NCBI GenBank assembly: GCA_023229685.1
Contig: JALNYT010000001.1
Span: 558,001-622,000, forward strand
Reading direction: 5' to 3'
Length of the DNA: 64,000 nucleotides
DNA from: Sulfuritalea sp.
GTDB lineage: Bacteria > Pseudomonadota > Gammaproteobacteria > Burkholderiales > Rhodocyclaceae
The notes below the pieces were generated by a model that was not told the DNA's origin, made no database searches, and saw nothing but the letters and a program-made list of their open reading frames with translations. Position 1 is the stretch's first letter. Each line of letters opens with the position of its first letter. This document shows positions 28,101-37,000 of this stretch, in pieces. A program made the position numbers and the translations under genes.

Positions 28101-29138
28101 AAGAGCTTCCATGACGTACGGATCAATGGCAGCCGGCCCGAGGGTGCAAGTAATACCCACTTCGACCTCAAGAGCCGTGAGCTGACCGGAAACTTCGAGT
28201 GGAACAGCGCGGGCGGCGGCAAACTGTCCGGGCGCATTGCCCAGTATTCGATTCCGGAATCAGTCGCCGCCCCGGCAGTTCTGCAGGCGAAGGCCACCGA
28301 AGTCATCGACCGGATTCCGGCGCTCGACATCACGGTCGACCAGCTCTCGTTCAAGGACCGTCCGCTCGGCACCATACGCATCGCGGCGGAAAACCGCGAG
28401 GGCTACTGGAATACCAAGATCGATGCGAAAAACGACGATGGCACGCTGGAAGCCACGGGCCGCTGGCGACCCAGCCCGACCCAGCCGGACACCCGCGTCG
28501 AATTCAAGCTCGGCGCCAAGAGCATCGAGAAGCTTCTGGCGCGCATCGGCTACCCGGACGCGGTGCGACGCGGCAATGCCAACCTCTCCGGTGATCTGTC
28601 CTGGAAGGGCTCGCCCTTCACGGTCGACTATCCGACCCTCGGCGGCAGCCTCAAGCTCGATGCGACCGGCGGCCAATTCAACAAGCTCGAACCCGGCGTC
28701 GGACGCCTGCTGGGAGTTCTCAGCCTGCAGTCCCTGCCGCGCCGCATCACGCTGGATTTTCGCGATGTCTTCAGCGAGGGCTTTGCCTTCGACAACATCG
28801 GCGGCCACTTTGCCGTCGCGCGCGGCGTGATGGACACCAAGGATCTGCAGATACAGGGACCGTCGGCAAAAGTATTTATGAGTGGCACGGTCAATCTCGG
28901 CACCGAAACACAGAACCTCAAGGTGCGCGTGCAGCCCGCGGTCGGCGAATCGCTTGCGGTCGGGGCCATGATTGCCAACCCGATAGCCGGCGCGGTAGTC
29001 TGGGCGGCGCAGAAGATTCTGAGGGACCCCCTCGATCAGGCCTTCGCCTTCGAATACGCGGTGACCGGAAGCTGGGCCGACCCGAAGGTGGAAAAACTGG
29101 GACAGATGCCGCAGAAGCCCGCAGAGGAAAAGCAATGA
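25179..29138 (+). CDS. YhdP family AsmA-like envelope protein
   Basis: A 1319-residue protein anchored by one N-terminal membrane helix (about 12-35) with a long periplasmic repeating-beta region typical of AsmA-like lipid carriers (DUF3971 in the middle, AsmA_2 near the C-terminus, where GRLLGVLSLQSLPRRITLDFRD is the family block). YhdP and relatives are thought to move phospholipid from the inner to the outer membrane. The start is uncertain: back to the in-frame stop near 25090 there is no ATG or GTG, and TTG 25179 is the best available. It overlaps the nitrilase-like gene by ATGA. Confidence 0.85.
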   Translation: MPRAYPRLGVLLRVLLWAATLGYFVFALLLLALRYAILPQIESYRGDVEQMISSAINRPVGIRKIEAHWAGLRPALYLEGFDIRDTQGRPALGFDQVEAELAWSSLWHFQLRLARLELNAPTLLLRRDRQGRFFAASLEVTPQPGDQADFTDWLLAQDRIIIRDASIAWQDELRGAPPLELKHLNFQLDNSSSHRFGLTAEPPPQLAARIDIRGDFKGRDLDQLEAWKGDIYAELDYADLAVWRTWVDYPVALPQGSGALRLWLGLANKQLISATADVRLADVRLQLRPDLPELDLIQLEGRLAGRRLDGGFEAELKHLTLATRDGLSLQPTDLRLVWQGAAANRLPQGSANANGLDLDALARLAAYLPLDDALRARLARHAPRGRVFDLKLDWRGPLETPENSGTPQTWSIKSRFEGLGLTALGPVPGISGVNGRIEGSEASGNLQFDGQRAAFVLPTVFAEPKLELEAFAANLDWKSAADGLRVNLRKASFQNKDAAGEASGNWHALSEGPGELEIDARLTRGSGDSVWRYMPLAVGKNVRDWLRVAIIGGKASDTTLKLRGDLRQFPFRGGKGGLFEVRGKFREASLKYAGNWPEINDIEGELLFDGAHMLITGKSGRIFGVGLREVRAEIADIEQAEELLIVTGKAAGPTADFLRFIEASPVGARIDHFTEEMKAEGNGELDLKLKLPLRQLPNSGVDGSYRFDGNRLTVDDDLPPLAEVRGALHFSADHLEARGIRGTLLGSPLTADVKTAGDGSVQVNAAGEINIAALRRQFPYPVFDHLAGGAKWTGDMRVRKKSAEVKLTSNLIGLSSSLPEPFNKPATDALAFSFERKPAPEAAARTGAKNGAAAVARTPSARDTAPALAGGMTPGAAQDMFDISIGRVLRLQLVRRHDASPPVITRGLLTVGDVSASMPERSLMVAVNLPRINTEFWRSLRVKPDEGGDPKASVLPPLPAVQFEVRTADLTLLDKSFHDVRINGSRPEGASNTHFDLKSRELTGNFEWNSAGGGKLSGRIAQYSIPESVAAPAVLQAKATEVIDRIPALDITVDQLSFKDRPLGTIRIAAENREGYWNTKIDAKNDDGTLEATGRWRPSPTQPDTRVEFKLGAKSIEKLLARIGYPDAVRRGNANLSGDLSWKGSPFTVDYPTLGGSLKLDATGGQFNKLEPGVGRLLGVLSLQSLPRRITLDFRDVFSEGFAFDNIGGHFAVARGVMDTKDLQIQGPSAKVFMSGTVNLGTETQNLKVRVQPAVGESLAVGAMIANPIAGAVVWAAQKILRDPLDQAFAFEYAVTGSWADPKVEKLGQMPQKPAEEKQ

Positions 29139-29932
29139 AAATCGCCGCAGTGCAGATGATTTCGGGACCGGACGTGGCGCCCAACCTGGCCGTCGCCGGC
29201 CGCCTGATCGCCGAGGCAGCGAGGGCCGGTGCGCAACTGGTCGCCTTGCCCGAGTACTTTCCGCTGATCGGCGCCACGGATGCCGACCGGCTCGCGGCGC
29301 GCGAGGTGGATGGCCATGGCCCGATGCAGGACTTTCTCGCCGATGCGGCTCACCGGCACGGCTTGTGGCTGATCGGCGGTTCGATTCCGCTGCTGGCGGA
29401 GAACCCGGCCAAGCTGCGCAACACCTGCCTGGTGTTCGATCCGCAAGGCCGGCGCGTGGCGCGCTATGACAAGATCCATCTGTTCGGCTTCAAAAAGGGC
29501 GATGAAGCCTATGACGAAGCCGCCACCATCGAACGCGGCGATCAGGTCGTGGCCTTTGACTCGCCGCTCGGACGTGTCGGCATCGCGATCTGCTACGACC
29601 TGCGCTTTCCGGAACTTTTCCGCGCCATGGGCGACGTCGATCTGCTGGTACTACCCTCGGCCTTCACCGAAACCACCGGCCGCGCCCACTGGGAATTGCT
29701 GCTGCGCGCCCGCGCCGTGGAGAACCAGTGCTATGTTCTGGCTGCGGCACAAGGCGGACAACATCCGAATGGACGCATGACCCACGGCAACAGCATGGTC
29801 ATCGACCCCTGGGGCGAGGTGCTGGCCCGCATGGACAAGGGTGACGGCGTGGTCATGGCTGAACTGAATCGGCAACGGCTGGTCGACATCAGAGCCAGTC
29901 TGCCGGCGCTGCGTCACCGCATATTGAAATGA
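29135..29932 (+). CDS. Nit2-like carbon-nitrogen hydrolase (omega-amidase/deaminated glutathione amidase)
   Basis: Nitrilase-superfamily amidase of 265 residues. The Glu-Lys-Cys triad is visible as Glu40 (LPEYF), Lys113 (RYDKIHLF) and Cys153 (AICYDLRFPE). The GFKKGDEAYDEA stretch is typical of the Nit1/Nit2 branch, whose members repair deaminated glutathione or hydrolyse omega-amides. It is translationally coupled to the yhdP-like gene, a conserved betaproteobacterial arrangement that often continues to tldD as here. Confidence 0.9.
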   Translation: MKIAAVQMISGPDVAPNLAVAGRLIAEAARAGAQLVALPEYFPLIGATDADRLAAREVDGHGPMQDFLADAAHRHGLWLIGGSIPLLAENPAKLRNTCLVFDPQGRRVARYDKIHLFGFKKGDEAYDEAATIERGDQVVAFDSPLGRVGIAICYDLRFPELFRAMGDVDLLVLPSAFTETTGRAHWELLLRARAVENQCYVLAAAQGGQHPNGRMTHGNSMVIDPWGEVLARMDKGDGVVMAELNRQRLVDIRASLPALRHRILK

Positions 29933-29947
29933 ACATCAAGGCCCATT

Positions 29948-30035
29948 GGCCACAGAGATCACAGAGGACACAGAGAAAGAAAGACCAGAATCGTCGGCGG
30001 CTTTTCTCTCTGTGATCTCTGTGCCCTCTGTGGCT
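29948..30035. repeat. CACAGAG inverted-repeat element, copy A
   Basis: Two arms of about 32-34 nt in inverted orientation around a 21-nt centre. Each arm consists of three CACAGAG units spaced 9-10 bases apart and ends in GAAAG. It fills most of the 138-base gap between the nitrilase-like gene and tldD. It has no coding capacity and no terminal duplication that I can see. Confidence 0.85.
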
Positions 30036-30070
30036 AAGAAGCTTTTCGGAACAATTCCTCAAGGACAACC

Positions 30071-31540
30071 ATGAACGCTCTCGCCAGCCCCATCCCCCAC
30101 TTCGAAGTTGCGGAGCAAGTCCTGCTCGAACCCCACGGTCTGGCGCCGCACCTCCTTGACGGCGTCTTCGGGCAGCTATTCGGGAATCACGTTGATTTCG
30201 CCGATCTGTATTTTCAGTACGCGCGTTCCGAAGCCTGGAGCCTGGAAGAGGGCATCGTCAAGTCGGGTAGTTTCAATATCGAACAGGGCGTCGGCGTGCG
30301 TGCGATCGCCGGCGAGAAAACCGCCTTTGCCTACTCCGACGACATCAGCCTCGCCGCGCTGCAAGCGGCCGCCGGCACCACCCGCGCGATTGCCGCGGCA
30401 GGCGCCCAGCGCATGGCGCCCCTGCTGCATCGGGGCCGGCAGCCGAAGGCGCTCTACGCCGGGAATGATCCCATTGCGTCGCTCGAAGACGCCGCCAAGG
30501 TAAGGCTGCTGGAACGCCTTGAAGCCATGGCGCGCGCCGCCGACCCGCGGGTCAAGGAAGTCATGGCCAGCATCTCCGGTACCTGGGAAGTCGTGCTGGT
30601 GGCCCGTTCCGACGGACCCATGGCGGCCGACGTGCGGCCGCTGGTGCGCATTTCCATTTCCGTGATCATGGAAGACGGCGTCGGCACCGGCCGGCGGCGC
30701 GAACAGGGCTCCGCAGGGGGCGGGGGGCGCTTCGATTACACCTATTTCACCGACGCCGTGCTGCAGGACTACGCCAGCCGCGCCGTGCATCAGGCCAGCG
30801 TCAATCTTGCCGCCAAGCCGGCCCCCGCCGGCGAGATGACCGTGGTGCTGGGCCCCGGCTGGCCCGGCATTCTGTTGCACGAAGCCGTGGGCCATGGGCT
30901 GGAAGGCGACTTCAACCGCAAGGGCAGTTCCACGTTCGCCGGGCGCATCGGCCAGCGCGTGGCGGCCAAAGGCGTCACCGTCGTCGATGACGGCACGATT
31001 GCCGACCGGCGCGGTTCGCTGACCGTCGACGACGAAGGCAACCCGACGCAGCGTACCGTGTTGATCGAGGACGGCATTCTCGTCGGCTATCTGCAGGACA
31101 CCCTGAATGCCCGCCTGATGGGCGTCCCCACCACCGGCAACGGCCGCCGCGAGTCGTTCGCCCATTTGCCGCTGCCGCGCATGACCAACACCACCATGCT
31201 GAATGGCGGCCACGATCCGCTGGAGATCATCAAGTCGGTGAAGAAGGGACTCTATGCGGCCAACTTCGGCGGCGGACAAGTGGATATCACCAGCGGCAAA
31301 TTCGTCTTCTCGACCGCCGAGGCCTACCTGATCGAAAACGGCAGGATCACCACGCCGGTCAAGGGCGCCACGCTGATCGGCAGCGGCCCCGAAGCGATGA
31401 TGCGCGTCTCCATGATCGGCAACGACATGGCGCTCGATTCGGGCGTCGGCACCTGCGGCAAGGAGGGCCAGAGCGTGCCGGTCGGCGTCGGCCAGCCAAC
31501 TCTGCGCATCGATGGACTGACGGTGGGCGGCACGGGCTAG
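30071..31540 (+). CDS. tldD: Metalloprotease TldD
   Basis: Subunit of the TldD/TldE zinc protease that degrades unfolded peptides and matures modified peptides such as microcins. The 489-residue protein contains the metal motif HEAVGHGLEGD and the downstream Cys region GVGTCGKEGQSVPVGVGQPTLRI. Its partner tldE/pmbA is not in this window. The repeat element lies directly upstream, so its promoter is hard to place. Confidence 0.95.
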   Translation: MNALASPIPHFEVAEQVLLEPHGLAPHLLDGVFGQLFGNHVDFADLYFQYARSEAWSLEEGIVKSGSFNIEQGVGVRAIAGEKTAFAYSDDISLAALQAAAGTTRAIAAAGAQRMAPLLHRGRQPKALYAGNDPIASLEDAAKVRLLERLEAMARAADPRVKEVMASISGTWEVVLVARSDGPMAADVRPLVRISISVIMEDGVGTGRRREQGSAGGGGRFDYTYFTDAVLQDYASRAVHQASVNLAAKPAPAGEMTVVLGPGWPGILLHEAVGHGLEGDFNRKGSSTFAGRIGQRVAAKGVTVVDDGTIADRRGSLTVDDEGNPTQRTVLIEDGILVGYLQDTLNARLMGVPTTGNGRRESFAHLPLPRMTNTTMLNGGHDPLEIIKSVKKGLYAANFGGGQVDITSGKFVFSTAEAYLIENGRITTPVKGATLIGSGPEAMMRVSMIGNDMALDSGVGTCGKEGQSVPVGVGQPTLRIDGLTVGGTG

Positions 31541-31563
31541 GAAAAGCCCGGCAGCCCGTCCTT

Positions 31564-32508
31564 TCAACCGGCGACTTCGACCCGGTCGCGGCCGTCTTCC
31601 TTGGCGCGCCGCAAGGCGGCGTCAACGCGGGAAACCAGTTCGTCGAACGATTCGCCGCGGAACATCTGGGCCACGCCGCAACTGAGGGTCACGCCTTCCC
31701 CCGTCTTCAGCCCGCTGCCGATCGCCACCAGTTCGCGCAGACGCTCGGCGATCGGCAGAGCCTCAGCCAGGGTCGCATGCGGCAGCAGGATCAGGAATTC
31801 CTCGCCGCCGTAGCGGACAATCAGGTCGTTCGGGCGCAATCCGTCGACCAGGCGGCGGGCCATGCGACGCAATATGGCATCGCCGGCGAGGTGGCCGAAG
31901 CGCTCATTGAAATGCTTGAACAAATCGATGTCGGCGATGACCATGCAAAGCGGATCGCCGTCGTGCTCGCAGCGGGCGATGGCTCGTGGAAAGGCCTCCA
32001 GCGCCCAGCGCCGGTTGTGGATTCCGGTCAAGGCATCCACGCTCGAGGCCTGTTCGAATTCGAGACTCTGGTTCTGCGAGGCGATCAGGGCCTGGTTGTT
32101 GTCGCGCATGCGCCCGGAAAGAATCGCCAACAGGTTGCGTGCCACGCCGTGGGAACAATCCACCAGCGACCAGAGCACCTCCTGCGGCACCGCCAGCACC
32201 CGCGTGTCCTTTGCCGCCAACACCAGGGCCGAAGCGGCCTGGCCGTCCAGCAGCGACATCTCGCCGACGCAATCGCCGGCAGCGAGCACCGCATGCGCGG
32301 GCAGGTTGCGATCACTCAGGTAAACGCGCAGCTCGCCGTCAAGAATCAGGTACAGGTGGCTGTTGGCCGCACCGGCTTCCAGCAGGTGGTCGCCGCGTTC
32401 CAGATTCAGGCGATGGCAGCGTTCGAACAGGTGCTCGATGCTTTCCATGCTGACGTTGGCGAACAAATTGGCGCGTTCGAGATACTGACGGTCTTCGCTA
32501 TCGATCAT
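31564..32508 (-). CDS. GGDEF diguanylate cyclase with N-terminal cyclic-nucleotide-binding-like domain
   Basis: About 314 residues: a cNMP-binding fold at about 8-125 (DHLLEAGAANSHLYLILDGELRV), a coiled linker and a GGDEF domain at about 150-310 with GGEEF and an RPND inhibitory site. The phosphate-binding cassette reads GEMSLLDGQAASALVLA. The arginine that grips the cyclic phosphate in CRP is replaced by alanine, so binding of cAMP is doubtful. I prefer ATG 32508 (MIDSEDRQYL), which has a GGAAGG upstream; an ATG at 32547 would add 13 residues. Confidence 0.85.
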   Translation of the reverse strand: MIDSEDRQYLERANLFANVSMESIEHLFERCHRLNLERGDHLLEAGAANSHLYLILDGELRVYLSDRNLPAHAVLAAGDCVGEMSLLDGQAASALVLAAKDTRVLAVPQEVLWSLVDCSHGVARNLLAILSGRMRDNNQALIASQNQSLEFEQASSVDALTGIHNRRWALEAFPRAIARCEHDGDPLCMVIADIDLFKHFNERFGHLAGDAILRRMARRLVDGLRPNDLIVRYGGEEFLILLPHATLAEALPIAERLRELVAIGSGLKTGEGVTLSCGVAQMFRGESFDELVSRVDAALRRAKEDGRDRVEVAG

Positions 32509-32576
32509 GGCGGTAAGAGCCTTCCGTGGGTCCGGTGTGCACAGCATAAATCAAAAAAACCCGGACCTAGGTGGAA

Positions 32577-33335
32577 TTACTTCTCATCGAAGCTGTAACC
32601 CAGTTCCGCGACACTGCGGCGAATCGCCTCCATCGCTGCCGGAACCTGTTGCGGCTCGCCGCGCACACCGAGTTCGATGTGGCGCTGGACCTCGTTCGAG
32701 CCGAGGAAGGGCAGACTGAACACCTTGACGCCGGGGAAGTCGATTTCAACGCGGCGCATGAGGCTGATCAGCGCGCCTTCGGAGCCTTTCCACACCAGTA
32801 TCGCCGCTTCGTCGCTGGGTTTCGCGTGGAAGCGCCCGGAGTAATAGCTGTCGAGCACCCACTCCACCATCGGCCAGGCCATCTGCGGAAAGCCCGGCAC
32901 GAAATGATGCTGGCCGAGCGAAAAGCCCGGAATGCGATTGAAGGGATTGGGAATGATGCGGCTGCCCACGGGAAAATTGCCCATCGCCAGTTGCAGGTCG
33001 GTCAATTCGAACTTCAGCTCCGCGAAACGCGCCTTGATCTCGCGCTCGGCGTCGGGATGCAGCTTCAGTTCGACATCCGCTGCCGCCGCCGCAGCCTGTC
33101 GCGTGTGATCGTCCGGCGTATTGCCGATGCCGCCGAAGCTGAACACGATGTCTTCGCTCGCCAGCGTGCGTTTCAGGGTTTCGGTCAGGCGTTCCCGATC
33201 ATCACCGATGTACAACGCCCAATCCAGCACCAGGCCACGCTCTGCAAGGAGTTCGACCAGCTTCCGGAAATGCTTGTCCTCGCGCTTGCCGCGCGTGATC
33301 TCGTCACCGATGATGATGGCGCCGATGCCTTTCAT
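32577..33335 (-). CDS. MoCF/CinA-type molybdopterin-binding domain protein
   Basis: A 252-residue protein with a MoaB/Mog-like fold in the first 170 residues: GAIIIGDEITRGKREDKH, then FGGIGNTPDDHTRQA, the pterin-binding loop of CinA N-terminal domains. There is no C-terminal CinA nicotinamide-deamidase domain. The family is annotated as competence/damage-inducible protein A-like, and its true substrate is not known. Its stop region overlaps no gene; its start (ATG 33335) overlaps the EI24 gene stop as ATGA. Confidence 0.8.
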   Translation of the reverse strand: MKGIGAIIIGDEITRGKREDKHFRKLVELLAERGLVLDWALYIGDDRERLTETLKRTLASEDIVFSFGGIGNTPDDHTRQAAAAAADVELKLHPDAEREIKARFAELKFELTDLQLAMGNFPVGSRIIPNPFNRIPGFSLGQHHFVPGFPQMAWPMVEWVLDSYYSGRFHAKPSDEAAILVWKGSEGALISLMRRVEIDFPGVKVFSLPFLGSNEVQRHIELGVRGEPQQVPAAMEAIRRSVAELGYSFDEK

Positions 33336-34045
33336 AGTTCAACTCCTCCTTCCTGACGCTGACGGCGCAACGCCGCAAGACCAAGATGGACGAAGACCAG
33401 CGCCGTCAGGGCGGGTGCCAGCAGATTGACCAGCGGCACATGTGCCGCTGCCGCGGTGCCGACTCCGGCAAAATAGAAACGGCTGCGATTCTCCGCCAGC
33501 AGGCGCCGCATTTCCGTGCGCGTGGCATGTTCGGCCAGGGCATCGAAACGGAAGGTGCGCTGGTTGAACCAGCTGCCCCACAACAGCGGCAGCACCAGCA
33601 ATGCTCCCGGGATCAGCAGCAGGGGCAGCATCGCCATGCAGCCGACGACAAAGATCGCGCCGGCCCCCAGGGTATTGCCCAGGCTGCCCCAGAACACGTT
33701 CTCGCCATGGCGCCCCAGATCCGGGTAATCGCGCGCCGCCACCAGATTCACCATGCGCGGCAGGGCAAACACCGCCACCAAGACAATGGCGGTGAAATAG
33801 ACCAGCGCGGCGAAGCCCGCCAGCAACAGGAACACCGCGGCCCAGTGCGCCACCCACTCCCATCCCGACCACGGCAATTGCGGCACGATTTGCGCCATCA
33901 GCGCCACGCCATGCACCCAGACCGCCACAGCCACCGCAAGCCACAAGGCCAGCGCCACCAGCGGCGGCCAGACGGCCTGCCACAAGATGTCGGCGCGCGT
34001 CAGATCGCGCAGCGACCGGGTAAACGCCGCAAATACTTCCATCAT
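33332..34045 (-). CDS. EI24/CysZ-like membrane protein
   Basis: A 237-residue inner-membrane protein with four or five hydrophobic segments and the EI24-domain block GSLGNTLGAGAIF ... LWGSWFNQRTFRFDALAEHAT. CysZ of this family takes up sulfate, but there are no sulfate-assimilation genes nearby and this is a shorter, divergent member, so transport of sulfate is not claimed. It starts 23 bases after the hrpA stop on the same strand. Confidence 0.75.
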   Translation of the reverse strand: MMEVFAAFTRSLRDLTRADILWQAVWPPLVALALWLAVAVAVWVHGVALMAQIVPQLPWSGWEWVAHWAAVFLLLAGFAALVYFTAIVLVAVFALPRMVNLVAARDYPDLGRHGENVFWGSLGNTLGAGAIFVVGCMAMLPLLLIPGALLVLPLLWGSWFNQRTFRFDALAEHATRTEMRRLLAENRSRFYFAGVGTAAAAHVPLVNLLAPALTALVFVHLGLAALRRQRQEGGVEL

Positions 34046-34067
34046 TTCGATCCTTCACGGCAGCAAC

Positions 34068-37000
34068 TCATTGGTGCATCCTGCTGTCCCACATCTTTTG
34101 CAGTCGCTTCACCGACACCGGCGAAGAGGTCTTCAGCTCCTGCGCAAACAGCGCGACGCGCAACTCTTCCAGCAGCCAGCGGAATTCATCGAGAAACGCA
34201 TCGCGCAGCTGGCCGGATTTCAGCATCGCGTTGCGCTCGCGTTCCCAGGGCTTGCCCAGCGCCTGCCAGTCTGCCATCAAGCGCGTGTCGCGTGCCGGAT
34301 CGCTGCGGGCTTTTTCGAGCCGCAGGCTGATGGCCTTGAGGTAGCGCGGGTAGTGCTGCAGCCGCTCGAAGGGCGTCGCCGCAATGAATCTCTTGGGCAT
34401 CAACTCGGCCAGTTGCGCGCCGATGTCGGCGCAGGCCTGTGGAAAGGCCTTTTGCACCGATGCGAGTTTCTTCGCCAGCATGGCGTGCTCGGCCAGAATC
34501 GTCCCGATCAGCCGCAGGATCTCCTGCGCCACCAACAGAATGCGGCCGCGCGCCGCGTCGCGCCGTGTCGCGAACGCCGACTCTTCGGTCGGCAGCGGAT
34601 CCATCAGGCAGGTGCGCTCGAGGGTCACCGCGACCAGCTGCTCCCGGAGTTCCTTCTCCGTGCCCAGCACGACGAATCGCAGCGCGAGCTCGCGCAGCCC
34701 CGGCAGCTTTTCAATGGCCTTGACCTGGGCCGCGAGTTGCAAGGCGAACAATCGCGCCAAACCTTTGCGATGCTCGGCGCGCGCCTTTTCCTCGGTATCG
34801 AAGGCGGTCAGGCGCACCGCCTCGCCGGTGTCGACCAGCGCCGGAAATCCCACCGTGGTGCCAGCGCCGACTTTCACTTCCATGAGTTCGGGCAGGGCGC
34901 CGAAAGTCCAGGCGGTGAGCCCGGACAGGTCGCCGGCAGCGGCCTCGTGCTGCACTTCCGCCGCGGCATAGACCTGCGCGACGCGGTCGCGATATTCGGC
35001 ACGCAATTCGGCCAGATTGCGCGAGATCGCCAGCGTGCCACCATGTTCATCGACCAGGCGAAAATTCATGAACAGATGCGGGCGCAGCTCCCCGCTGCGA
35101 AAGGCATCGAGCGGCAGCTTGATGGCCAGATGCTCCTCCGCGGCACGTGTCAGCGCGCGCACCAGCGGCTCGTCGAGATCATGCTCGGCGTCGCAGAACC
35201 CGCCGGCGAACTCGTCGAGCGGCTGCAGGCGATGGCGATACTTCTGCTGCAGCGTTTTCAGCAGCGCCAGGATTTTCTCCTTGAGCAGGCCCGGCACCAG
35301 CCATTCGCAGCGATTGGCCGGCAGCTGGTTGAGCGCGGCCAGCGGCAGCGTCAGCGTGACGCCGTCATCGGCGGCGCCGGGATCGTGGTGGTAGCTCAGC
35401 TTGAAGCTCTGGCCGCGATGGGTCAATGCCGGCGGGAAGGCGTCGGTGGTGATGCCCGCCGCCTCGTGGCGCATCAGCTGTTCCTTCTCCAGGCAGAGCA
35501 GCTTCGGGTTGGCCGCCTCGGCCTCGCGCCGCCAGTGATCGAAGGCCGCCAGCGTGATGACGCCCTCGGGAATCTTGGCGTCGTAGAAGGCATGGATCAG
35601 TTCGTCGTCGACCAGCACATCGGGCCGCCGCGACTTGTGCTCCAGCGCCTCAATTTCCTTCATCAGCTTGGCGTTGTGCTGGAAGAAGCGCCACTTGCGC
35701 ACCCAGTCTTCGCCCACCTCGCCCTCGACCAGGGCCTGGCGGATCAGGATTTCGCGCGCCAGTTTCGGGTCGCTCGGGCCGTAGTGCACCCGCCGCTTGG
35801 CATGCAGCATCAGGCCGTGCAGGGTGACGCGTTCCCAGGCCACGACCTGCCCCGGCCCCTTCTCCCAGTGCGGCTCATAGACATGCTTGCGGATCAGGTG
35901 CGCGCCGACCTGCTCCAGCCATTCCGGCTCAATCTTCGCGATGCAGCGGGCGAACAGGCGCGAGGTTTCCACCAACTCCGCGGCGACGATCCAGCGCCCG
36001 GCCTTCTTCAGCAGCGACGACCCGGGATGGATGTAGAAGCGGATGCCGCGCGCACCGAGATAGTTCTTGTCCTCTTCGCTGATCAAGCCGACGTGGCCGA
36101 GCAGGCCGGTCAGCAGCGCCTTGTGGATGGCTTCGTAACTGCCGGGGAGTTGATTCTCCTTCCAGCCGTGTTCAGTGCAAACCACGTGCAGTTGCGCATG
36201 TACGTCGCGCCACTCGCGTATGCGCAGCCACGACAGGAAGTTCTGCCGGCACCACTGGCGCTGCTTGTTCGTCGTCTCGTGCTTCCACACCTCGTCGGCC
36301 GCGTGCCAGAGCTTCAGGTAGGACAGGAATTCGGACTTCTCGTCCTTCCACTTGGCATGCGCCTGATCGGCGGTCGCCGCATGCTCCTGCGGCCGATCAC
36401 GAGGATCCTGCACCGACAGCGCTGCGGCGATGATCAGCACTTCCCGCAGACAGTTGTGCTCGCGAGCGGCAAGGATCATGCGGCCGATCTTCGGATCCAG
36501 CGGCAGCTTCGCCAGCTCGAAGCCAACCTTGGTCAGCTCCTTGCTCGTTTCGTCGATCGCCCCGAGCTCGGCCAGCAACTGGTAGCCGTCGGCGATCATG
36601 CGCGGCAACGGCGCCTCGAGGAAGGGGAAGTCCTCGACATCGCCCAGATGCAGCGACTTCATGCGCAGGATCACGCCGGCCAAGCTGGAGCGCAGAATTT
36701 CGGGTTCGGTGTAGGCCGGGCGCTTGTCGTAGTCCTCGACGTCGTAAAGCCTGAAGCAGAGCCCGGCCGAGACCCGCCCGCAGCGTCCGGCGCGCTGGCT
36801 GGCCGCCGCGCGCGAGATCGGCTCGACCTGCAGCTGCTCCACCTTGTTGCGATGCGAGTAGCGCTTGACGCGCGCCAGTCCCGAGTCGATCACGTAGCGG
36901 ATGCCGGGCACGGTCAGCGAGGTCTCGGCGACGTTGGTCGCCAGCACCACGCGACGGCCCTGATGCCCGGCGAACACGCGCGCCTGTTCCGCCACCGACT

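Noticed and set aside
29948..30035. CRISPR array from the periodic CACAGAG units
   Set aside because: Units are only 7 bases, spaced 9-10 bases, and arranged as inverted arms; there are no unique spacers and no cas genes.
32548..32576. Terminator after the MoCF-domain gene
   Set aside because: A T run follows GGG on the minus strand, but the upstream palindrome ACCTAGGT leaves no loop, so no stable hairpin can form.
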